A stretch of DNA of 64,000 bases from contig NW_020312005.1 of assembly GCF_003144115.1 (NCBI RefSeq), positions 722,244 through 786,243 on the forward strand. The letters are read 5' to 3'. Both the position numbers and the translations under genes were made by a program. The DNA comes from Tilletiopsis washingtonensis (lineage: Eukaryota; Basidiomycota; Exobasidiomycetes; Entylomatales). The notes beneath the pieces are model-generated. The model searched no databases, had not been told where the DNA came from, and saw only the letters and a program-made list of their open reading frames with translations. Positions 1 to 13,597 of this stretch are shown piece after piece. Every line of letters begins with the position of its first letter. The first letter of the stretch is position 1.

Positions 1-3000
1 CGGACGGCTTGGAGGGACTGGCGAGAGGGAGCGCGCCGCCGCAGCGGCTCCCTTGGGCGGGATCGAGGTCGGCTGCGCCGCGGAAAGAGAGGCCTTTGGA
101 AGTGCAGCGGCGGAAGCGCTGGCGCGCTGGTCTTGACCCAAAGCGATCGGCGGCGGAATGATCGCAGGCCGACGCAGCGCTTGGCCCCAGATTGGCGGAG
201 TGATGGCGAGCGAGCGGCGCAGGTTCAGTGGCTTGAGGTACTCCTGCTCGGACGAGTCCGGTGTGAGCGCACGTCCTGCCAGGTCCGCGCCGAGACACGT
301 ACCTTTGCAATGGCAAGGACGTACTCTGCCGTGCCCATGGCAGTGTCGTACGTCTGCAGGCTCTTGAGGCGCGAGACTTCCGCTTGAGCGAGGCCGTAGA
401 GCGACATGAAGCGGTTGCGCAGCTCGATGCCCAGGGCTCCGGCAGTCCACTGCAAAGGCACACGGAGGGTCTGCGGTGGCGTGTCAGCGCACTCAGTCAC
501 AGGGAGCATCGCAAGGCTCAACTCACAGCAGGCCACGCGACGACAAATGCACCCAGCAGAGACTCGGCGATGACGAGAAATGCCTTGTCGTGGACCACAT
601 CGTCCTTCATTGGGTGGAAGGGAGGCACAAGACGCTGAGGAGAGGAGTTAGCAAGGGGCGAGCCACTAGCGTTGCGCTGCTCACCACAAAGGTCGAGAGC
701 AGAGACAAGCGCATCGGGTCATAGCACCACACTGGCACGGCGCCATGATCGGTCAGCCTGCGATGTGCAGCCATCTCCGAGCCGGCAAGGCGTAGCACGG
801 TGATCTGCATCTGCGCTGAGAGAGAGACCAGCGGAGCAGCGGCGAGCTGGTCAACTGCAGAGGCGCCGGGCAGCATCGCGTTGAGCAAGTCGACGCGGCG
901 CGACGCCTGATCGCCCTTGAGACGGATGGGCAGGCAGACGGCAGTGGCGAAGCAGGCAGGCGAGGGCATCTTCGGGCTGGCGTTGGTGGCCAGCTTCGCA
1001 TCGGCTGTCGCGACGCCGCGCTGGCCAGCAGTTGATGCTGTCTGTTGCGCAACAGGCGGCAGCGAAACGGGCGCGACCTGACACCCCAGCAGCGCGAGTC
1101 GCATCGAGTCGTCCGTCATCTTGCACACCATCTGCTGTGCAGCGTGCAACTGCTCTTCTTCCTTTGCGTCCAACCGAGCGCTGCTCGATCCTGCGTCGAA
1201 GATGACCTTCAGTGCCGCCAGCTGCGTCGCCATGCGCTGGGCGAGGTCGGGCTCCGCAGAGAATTGGAGCCACTGAGCTGTACAGCTCTCGAGAAGGGCA
1301 CCGGCGGCGGCGATGCTGCTGGCGAAGAGCTGCTCTTGAGCGACGAAGCTCAGCACGCTTGTGCGACAATGCGGCTCGACCAGGTTTGATGCGGCGACGT
1401 CGCACATCGTCTTGGGCCACGCTTCGAGATGCCTGCCGAGACTCGCCCGGACGTGCGGCAGCTCATCATCCGGAAGGCTGAGCAGCTGGAACAGAACATC
1501 GCAGCTGGAAGCGCGGAGACTCGGCACGACCTCGGAGAGTGTGAACATCAGCTCGATTCCGGCCTTGCGTCCCTGAGAGGCAATGGTCAGCTAGTTGCTG
1601 GTGCCCTGTAGCGGCAGAGCAGCTCACCGAACGATACTCGGACTCGCTCAGATCCCATACTACGTCTCGCGTGGCTTCACGGTCCTCCTCGGCAAGATCA
1701 GGACGCACAGCCTTGAGCAGAATGCGCGCGTTCTGAATGCGCTCGTCGATGGATGTGCTCTCTTGCGCGCGCAAGAGCAGCTCGCTGAAGGACGGCGGCT
1801 CTGGCGCTGCCGGCGCATTCTGATCATGATGCGAGGCGGAAGCGACGACATGTGCCTGCGTGCTCATGTTGTCGTTGATCGACGATGCACCGGGAGGAGC
1901 CTGTGCACTTGAGCTCAGCTGCTGTTTCGACCGCGCAGAAGGTGTACCTTCGAACGGAGAGGCGAGCCCTTGCACTGGCGCCATTCCTGCTTTGACAGTG
2001 CTAGTCTCGGGCTCATCGACGCGCTCGTGCGAGCCGCTCGCGAACGAACTCCTGCCCGACGCCGAGCTGTGCGTTGCTGTGCTGATCCTGTGCTCCAGGT
2101 CCTCAAAAGCCTCGAGCAGACGTGCATGGTGCGCCGTCGGCTTGCCTTGAGCAGGCGTCACGCTCGGCAGGCTCGCCGCCGCCTGGAAACGCTCCGGGTG
2201 CAGACTAGGAGTCGATTGGTGAGTAGGCAGGCCGAACTCAGCCTTGATCGGAGAGCGAGGCGCAGCCGTGCTGCTACGAGGCTCGCGCTGGCGGGGCTCC
2301 TCTCGCTCTGCGCCGCTGCGGCGCGAGCTGCTGCGAGCGGTGCATGGGCTCTCGCGTCGAGCGGTCGGACTCTGGCGCCGAGGACTGCGCTCTGAAGAAG
2401 ATGGCCGAGTGCGGCGCCGCTTGTGCTGGTGGTCGAAGGACGGTGACGGACTCCGAGCAGCGCCGCGCGCCTCAGAAGACTCGCCGGCGCCGTACTCGAG
2501 ACGCTCGTGCTTGAGCGACGTACTGGCGCTCACTCGGCCACGCTGCACCGATGCGGCTCGGTCAGCCTCAGCTGAGGCCATCGACCGGGTTAGCACTGGA
2601 GGACGGCCTGCGTCGATCGGACCAGGTGCATACGCGATGCTGCCATCGCTGTTGCGGCGCGGCTCGTGGGCGACATCCGCGACGTACGCCTCGTATGCGT
2701 CTGCGCGGCCCGTGCCGGCGTACCAGCGGTGCTGGCGGTCGTGCTCATACTCGCGCTCGTGGCGGACAGCGTGCTCGGAGCGCGATGCAACGTACGTGCT
2801 GCCCGACGAGTGCGTCGAGCGGCGCTCGTGGCCGTCGTGCGCATACCGGCCCGACATCGAGAGCAGCGGCGAGTGCACGAGCGACGAGCGCGTCGCAGAG
2901 GTGCGGCCGTAGCTTGACCTGCTGCCGCGTGTCTCGGGCGAGGGCACACGTGGGCGAGGTGGCAGCTCGGCACGCTGCCGGCTCTCGCGGGCCTCGTGAG

Positions 3001-3142
3001 ACGACATGCCGCTGCGCACCGGCGTGGCCAGCGAGGAGCGGGAGGTGCGCTCGTCGAATGGCGGCGGTCCAGCGCGGGATGAGGGTGAGGGGAGCGACAT
3101 CTGGGGTCGCGGCGATGACACGAAGCCAGGAGGACGAGACAT
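1..3142 (-). CDS. Large uncharacterised protein, disordered N-terminus and helical C-terminal region (3' end cut by window edge)
   Basis: Unrecognised gene read leftwards from an ATG at 3142 with A at -3; the C-terminus lies beyond position 1. The first exon encodes about 500 residues rich in Ser, Arg and Pro with no visible fold, then a helical stretch (ELLLRAQESTSIDERIQNAR) that leads into conserved-looking sequence. A 37-nt intron at 1591-1627 joins SESEYRS to LTIASQGRKAGIELM in phase 0, and further GT-AG introns near 635-684 and around 480-530 and 240-310 keep the frame open to the edge. The second half is leucine-rich and helical, reminiscent of HEAT/ARM-type scaffolds, but no family signature was recognised. 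The Arg/Ser-rich N-terminus could suggest a nuclear protein; that is only a guess. The intron joins are internally consistent, so the gene is probably real and intact as far as visible. Confidence 0.65.
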
Positions 3143-3919
3143 GGTAGTGCGGGCTCAGGACTCTGGCGGGAGTGGCGGCGAGGAGGTGGTGGTGGGACGG
3201 AGTAGCAGGCGACAGCAGCGGCCCCGGCGCTGGCTCCAGCAGCACGCCGCAGCTGCCGACTCGCGACTGCGACAAGGCCGAGGTGTTCAGTCTGTACCTG
3301 CCTCATCTCACGTCCGGTGAGGCCGCGAGCGGTGCTCATCTTCGCATGCCGCCGTCCATCGTTTCCGCGCGGAGCGGCGCTGCCCCTGAGCTGAGAGCGC
3401 AGCGAGCGGCGGCCGGGGGAGTGCCACTTGGCGGGACAGCAGGGGCAGGTCGCCGTGTGTTGATGCAGAGCATGCGCTCGGCGTCGTTGCCTGTTGACAG
3501 GGCGTGCTTTGCGCGGTGTTGACGGCCTGCTGACTCTTACTCTGACTTGCCCGATCGAGCCGGGACAGCGCTGCGCAGGGGAACGGCGTCGCGTCGCCTC
3601 GAATCGCGCCCACGCGCGACGCGCCCGCCGCCGTCGGAGCAGCACGAGCATCCGTCCCGGCGCTGTTGCTGTCTCACAGACGTCGCAACAGGAGGCAGGA
3701 TTCACCTTCCTCGCGGTCGTCTGCTCATGTCTGGCACTGCACGCGAGGAGCTCCGCCAAGCCCGGACTCGAGGCTGAGAGCTGATCCACAGCGCGCACGG
3801 GCCTGCCGGACGTGCTCGCAGGGATTCTTACTCGCCTGAGCAGCACTCTCTATTGGCGACAGACACTGCCCGGCAGCCAGTGCTGAGGTATAATGTGCAT
3901 TAGGCCAGCGTCTCTAGTG
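3143..3919. other. Intergenic region upstream of the left-edge gene
   Basis: Between the start of the left-edge gene and the stop of RUD3, both on the minus strand. It should hold the promoter of the former and the 3' UTR of the latter. No RNA gene, repeat or convincing coding frame was seen. Confidence 0.5.
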
Positions 3920-5838
3920 TCACCGGCCCTTGCCCTTGCCAAGCGGCGGGCTGAGCGGACCATTCCCCGGCGACGTGCCGTTGCTTGAGCCGGTGCCGTT
4001 GCGCAGCAGATCCGAGCTCGCTCGCCGTAGCGACGCCAGACTGCCGAGGTTGAACGACGAGCGCGGCGCGGCGCTCTGGGGACTTGACGGCGCGGTCGCT
4101 TCGGGTGATGGCGGCGGCTTTTGCTGTGCTTCAGACAGCAGGAACTCGACGAAGAGATTCGAGAATGACTGCTCGGCAAGCGCACAGATCAGCAGGAGCG
4201 CGTGAGGGCAGGCGTACCGGACTCACCTCGTCGCCCACAGCCTGTGGTGACTGTGCACCCTGCTGCGCGCCGGCGCGGCCCTTGCCCCGCCACGACGACG
4301 TCGCATTGCCGCCTCTCTGCAGCCCTGCCGTCTCTCGCTGCTCCTCGGTGAAGTCCAGCACCGACGCGATCAGCGAGAGCATCTCGAAGCGCTTGGCGTC
4401 TGCGCGCGGCGTGGTGAGGAACTGCAGCAGGAGATTGGTGACAAGGCGCCTGTCGAGGATGTCAGCGACGCGCCAATCCGGACTCGCCGCTTCACTCACC
4501 GGTCCACATTGGTGTCCGACGTGTCCGTGCGTAGCCGCCGAAGCGCCTCGGTGAGGTGCTCATTCAGGATCACCGCTGCGGGCGTGGAGGCTCAGCCTCA
4601 CGCAATCCGCATCAGATGGCGGCTGCCTGGCTCACCCTCATGCCGCAGCTTGCCGACGAGCAGGTTCTTCTCCTTTACCTCCTTCTCCAACGCTTTGCAT
4701 CGCTCCGCTCCCTCCTTGTAGTCTGACAGCGTTGCCTAAGTCGCAAGCGTCAGCAGCGAGCGCGTAGAGTGACGGCGGGGCCGACGCACCTCGGCGACTT
4801 GACATCGCTCCTTGTGCTCCTCGAGCGCAGACGCGACCTGGTCGTACTTCTCCTGGTAGTCGCCGAGCGCTCGTTGCAGCTCGGTCTCTTGCGCTGCGCA
4901 GGTGTGAGTGCGTCATCCCTGGCATGCCGGGCTCGCAGCCTCGCGCCGTGCTGCCAGGACAGGCGCAATGCAGCGTGCACCTCGAGCATGCGACTCACCA
5001 TTCTGGAACTCTTCGAGCACCTCTCCCAGCTCCCGTGCGACATCCTCTTCCCGCGCGAACTTCTCACGCCAGTGCCGCTCGCGCTCCTCTGCTTCTTCTC
5101 TCCGGCGCGCCTCCTCCTCTCGCCGCCGCTCCTCCTCCTCCCGCAGCACGCGCTCCTCCTCGTAGGACGTCTTGAACGACTCGGACTCGATGCGTAGCCG
5201 CTCGAGCGACTCGGAGAGCTCGCGTGTGCGGTCTGGAGCTGCTGGAGCAGCACGCAGCGCATCGAGCGACGTCTGCAGACGCTCCACATCGGCATGCGAA
5301 GCGACGAGCTCGGACTGCAACGTCGACGAGGTCGTGGCATGCTCGGCCAGCTGGGCCTGCAGAGTCTCGATCTGAGTTTCTCTGCGGTCGAGCTCTTCCT
5401 GTGGTAGGCGAATGATGCATCAGCGACTAGCGCTGGCGCGGGCGCGTACTGCGCCTCTGGGAGCAGAGTTGAGGTGGAGCTTGACAGGAAGCCAACCCTC
5501 GGCGAGTTGGCCTGCCTGCGCCGAGCGCTCCCATTCCCGCAAGCTGCACGTCTGCAGCCGACGCTCGAACGCTGCCCGGTACACGGGATGCGCCGACTCA
5601 CAGCATCGTTCCGCAGCCGCTCGCCAAGCGTGTTGCGCATCGTCGTGAGCTTGGCGAGCAGGTTCTGGTACTGCGACTCGAACCAGTCGCGCTGCTCCTT
5701 GACGCGCTCGAGCTCGGCCGCGACGTCGGCGCTGCTGCCGTCAGCGGCCGCAGCGCCGCCGGACATCTCGGCATCGGCGGCTGCCAGCATGGAGGACGGC
5801 GGTGTTGATGCCTCGATGGGCGAGAGAGGGCCCGACAT
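3920..5838 (-). CDS. RUD3: Golgin with GRAB (GRIP-related Arf-binding) domain, Rud3-like
   Basis: cis-Golgi tethering golgin recruited by Arf1 and acting in ER-Golgi vesicle traffic and Golgi structure. The start chosen is the ATG at 5838 (MSGPLSPIEAS), in a good context. A short acidic, Ala/Ser-rich head is followed by coiled coil: LERVKEQRDWFESQYQNLL, then a central block extremely rich in Glu/Arg (EEERRREEEARRREEAEE) near 5070-5200. Near the C-terminus, at about 4300-4480, comes the GRAB signature RLVTNLLLQFLTTPRADAKR, followed by FEMLSLIASVLDFTEEQRE and AGLQRGG, close to yeast and other fungal Rud3. A Ser/Pro/Gly tail ends at a TGA at 3920-3922. About six short introns interrupt the gene, for example with donors after LGERLRNDA and after LEEFQN. 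It is divergent from POLK. Roughly 500 residues are expected. Confidence 0.85.
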
Positions 5839-6417
5839 GGCCGGCGGTGAGGGCTGGAGGACGCGGGCGAGAGGTGTGTGGGCAGGCGAGAGAGGCAGGC
5901 GGACGCGCAGTCGCAGCGTGCTGCACGCAGACGGATCAGCGCCGTGGCGAGGGCTCGTATCCAAGAGCTGGCGCAGGCCCAGGTGCGCGGCTGCCCGGAG
6001 TCAAAGCGATGGAGTGGTGCGGAGTGGTGGTGGGAAGGAACACATGCGCGCGCCGCGCGCACGTCCTCACCGGCAGCTGCGAGCTAGACGCGCCACGCGC
6101 GCGCCACGCTACAGTAGCCGCCGTGCTGGCGCGGCGTGCCTTCGCGAGGCTCTCTGCTCTGCTCCACATCATCTGCGCCGGCAGCAGCTCGTCGTCTCTC
6201 CTGTCGGCCGTCATTCGCATTGACGACGTCCCACAGCAGCTCGGCAGCGGCACTGTCTGTCTGCCTGCTGCTGCCCTGAGGCAGCGAGCCGGCACACAGC
6301 AGCACGCTTTGGCGGCGGCGAGCAGGCACGCCTCTCGGCGACCTCGCTGCCGCCGCTTCTTTTGCTGCCCGCAACTCCTAGTGTGCCTCGCTACACGTCC
6401 TCAGAGGCTGAGCACCA
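5839..6417. promoter_or_regulatory. Divergent promoter region, RUD3 / POLK
   Basis: A 579-bp head-to-head intergenic region that must carry the promoters and 5' UTRs of both genes. No TATA box or clear regulatory motif was recognised. Confidence 0.4.
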
Positions 6418-9132
6418 ATGTTTGGACGCGGCAGCGTGTCGCCCGTCAAGGCCTCGTCTGTCGCCGCCGCCTCGCGGCGCCCGCTGGAGCGCAGCGCTGC
6501 GGGCGATGAGAGTGCGGCCGCCGCCGCCGAGGCGGCGGCGCTGGCGTCGCTGCACAAGCGCATGGCCGGGCCCTCGTCGGGCAAGGCCGGCCTCGCCGCC
6601 GACCACGGCACCATCAACCGTGCCATCTACGAGGCCAGCAAGGGCTCGCGCTTCTTCCGCCGCGAGGAGGAGGTCAATGCGCGCATCGAGGGCGAGGTGC
6701 GCCAGATGCTCGAGCGCAAGGACGAGCTGCTGAAGCGCGTGCCCGAGGGCGGCACCGAGTGGCGCAACATCGAGAAGCGCATCGACGTGATGGTGAGTCG
6801 GCAGGCGGAGCGCGCGGCAGGCAGTGCACGAGCTGTCAGGCGCATTGAGCCGGCGGAGGTGCCGTGCAGACGCTCACAATGACTCTTAGGCCGCTGAGCT
6901 GGAGAAGACTCGAGACCTTTCGAGGGCCATCGTGCATGGTGCGTCGAATTGTGCTCCCTCGTGACTCTGGGACTCATCACACGGCGCCGCAGCGGACATG
7001 GACGTCTTCTATGGCGCATGCGAGGTGCTCAAGGATCCAACACTCGAAGGCACGGTGAGACTCGCCTGCCGTCATCGTGGCGACGCAAGGCTGACCCGTC
7101 TCGTAGTGCTTCGGCGTCGGCAAAGTGGGTCGCTCTGCTTTCCTTTTTTGGTGGCGCATTGCAGCTGAGCACAGTCTTCTCTGCAGGGCGTTCTTGTCAC
7201 TGCCAGCTATCCCGCGCGCGCCTTTGGCGTGCGCAGCGGCATGGCCTCGCACATTGCACTCAAGCTGTGTCCGCACATCAGGGTGAGCAGAGAAGATGCT
7301 GCGTGACATGGCCTCCGACTGAGCCCGCCGGGCAGCTTGTCGATTCAGATCACGCTTTATACGCCGCCAAGTCTCGCGAGATCCAAAGCGTGCTGCGCCA
7401 GTACGACGAGAACTTGCGTCCAGCAAGGTGAGTCACGTCACTGGGTCTGCCTTCCGCCTGGCGCTCACAGCCGTCGCTAGTCTGGACGAGTCGTATCTCG
7501 ATCTCACCGACTACTGCGCGAACAACGAGATGAGCGTCGACGATGCTGTGGCGCAGCTGCGCAAGCAGGTGAAGGAGACGACGGGCCTGACGGTGTCATG
7601 CGGTGTCGCGCCAAACTTGAGTGAGTCGTGCTGCTTCGCCGCTGTCTCCCACTTCTCACCGCCTGCGCAGTGCTGGCCAAGATCTGCTCCGACCGCAACA
7701 AGCCGGACGGCCAGTACCGCATCCTGCCCGAGCGCGCAGCGGTGCTCGAGTTCATGTCGACGCTGCCGCCGCGCAAGGTGCCGGGCATCGGCCGCGTCAC
7801 GGAGCGCTGGCTCGACGCGCTCGGCATCGAAACGTGCGGCGACATCTGGAAGCACCGCGTCGTGCTCAGCTTGACGATGCGGCACTACGAAGAGTTCCTG
7901 CAGGTCTACCTCGGCCTCGGCGGCAACAAGGTGGCCCCATCTGCGCGAGGTGGGTGCCGCTGCCGGCTCACGCTGCGCCATCGCCTGTGCTCACGCGCGC
8001 TATCTCTAGGCTGGCGAAAGAGTGTGGGCCGCGAGCACACCTTCACTCCGACCTCCGACTACAATCAGCTTCTCCTCTATCTGCGCGAGGTGCGTACATG
8101 CCAGCACCAAGACGTATGTCACGACTGACGAAGAACGCTGAGCAGAGCGCGGAGAAGGTGGCGCAAGATCTGAAGGAGGAGGGCTACCAAGGCCAGAAAG
8201 TGACGCTGGTGAGTACCGCCGATATGTGGCCTCGTCGCACGAGCCTGACTTCAATGGCTCAGACTTGCAAGACCTCGGGCTATGTTGTGAGCATCCCTTC
8301 CAGATCGGGCTGCGTTCTCGCGCTCATGTCTGCTGCAGCGCTTCACCCGAGATCGCAAGCTCCAGCGGCATGTTTGGCTGGCCGACGACCTCTTCAGGCA
8401 CGCCAAAGAGGTGAGAGTGTCGAGCGACATATTGAAGACCACACGGAGCTCATCTGCGCGCTCCAGCTCTTCGACATCGAGCGTCAGCGTCAAGGCACCT
8501 TCACACTGCGCCTCATCGGAGTCCGGGCCGGCACGCTGCGCGACCTGAAGTCGGCCGACGCACCGGGCAATCTCAAGGCAGCGTTCGAGCATGCCAATGC
8601 GCTGCAGAAGAGCGGCCCGCGGCACGAGAAGGGCGAGGAGCGCCTCGGCGACCTCGGCGCCTTCGTCTTTGGCAACGACGACGTCGCACAGAGCAGCCAG
8701 GATGCCGAGCGCGAACTACAAGAGGCTATTCGTGCCTCGCTCGAAGAGGCAGGCTTGAGTGAGCCCGCACCGGACGAGCTGCCGTCCCGCAGACCCACGC
8801 CGAGCAGAACGCCGTCCGACGCGTCAGAACCTGCAGCTACCGCACCCGCAGCCACGGCTCTGCAAGAGGCTGGAGCGCTTTCCTCTGTGCTCGGCAAGCG
8901 GCCTGCTCACTCTGAAGGCGGGGCTTCGGTCGAGGGCGGAGCGGAGTGTCCGCTGTGCGGCCGCACCGTGCATTGGCCGGCGCAGGCGTCTGATGCTGCC
9001 GCCAACGCGGCCATGTCGCGCCACCTGGACTCTTCCGAGTGCGGCGCCACGACTGGGCCTCCTCTGCCCGAGCCCAAAGCGAAGAAGGCCAGGCGGCGCG
9101 GCATCGAGGCCTTCTTCGGCAAGTCACTGTAG
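6418..9132 (+). CDS. POLK: DNA polymerase kappa (Y-family translesion polymerase)
   Basis: Translesion polymerase of the DinB/kappa branch, acting in the nucleus on damaged template. The start at 6418 gives a kappa-type N-clasp: KAGLAADHGTINRAIYEASK then GSRFFRREEE. Joined exons give IVHADMDVFYGACEVL (metal-binding DxD plus the steric-gate Tyr), an 18-nt micro-exon (CFGVGK), GVLVTASYPARAFGVRSGM, and the second catalytic motif SLDESYLDLT near 7480-7510. The palm/thumb region has VPGIGRVTERWLDALGI, and the little finger begins at KSVGREHTFTPTSDYNQLLL. The tail has a UBZ-like zinc finger (CPLCG ... HLDSSEC) and ends in a PIP-box-like motif, GIEAFFGKSL. About eleven short introns are present and roughly 690 residues are expected. 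Relative to the usual HIDMD and CNYEAR motifs, Ala replaces Ile and Ser replaces Asn. It converges on MSH2 with 86 bp between stop codons. Confidence 0.93.
7107..7124 (+). other. POLK: 18-nt micro-exon of POLK
   Basis: TGCTTCGGCGTCGGCAAA encodes CFGVGK. It is flanked by an acceptor TCGTAG and a donor GTGGGT, with introns 7055-7106 and 7125-7186, and is phase 0 on both sides. It supplies the usual VG(G/K)G segment just before the YxAR finger motif. Confidence 0.8.
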
Positions 9133-9218
9133 CGCTCCGCAACCCCGTCTCCTTGTCTCCATCACAGCAGCATCTGTAACAACATCTCATAGCAATGTCA
9201 CCTCATCACCGCGCCCGC

Positions 9219-13177
<3,959 letters not shown>

Positions 13178-13597
13178 GGCGGAGACAGAGAGGATGCGAG
13201 CAGCGGGCGGAGTGTGTGAGTGAGCGTGTGCTGCTGTGTGGGGATGCGAGGATGTGGAGAGAAGGTCGGCCGGCCCGTCGTCGTCTGCGGCTCTCGCTGT
13301 GCATCTCTGGCCTGGCACGCGTGGCACTCAACGCGTCAACGCGTCCCGGCGAGTCGGGCCGCGGCTGAGCGTGGGACCGCGCACAAGCCAGGGTCCGGGG
13401 GCGGGCGCGACGGGGCACAAAGCCGGCGCTGCGCCCAACTTGGCACATTGGACAGCACGCCGCCGCGGACGGGCGCAGTGGGGGATCGGCGATTGCCGTC
13501 CCTGGCCTCCCACGACCACACCTCCCAGCTGCCTTCCTTCTCGACGTTCCGCACTCGCTCGCCTGGCTCTGCGTCGCCACAGCCGCGCCGGCCAAGC
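13178..13597. promoter_or_regulatory. Divergent promoter region, MSH2 / PEP7
   Basis: A 420-bp head-to-head region of very high GC content. No TATA box was seen. The open reading of PEP7 extends upstream without a stop, but the ATG at 13598 is taken as its start because the upstream translation looks like shared promoter. Confidence 0.4.
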
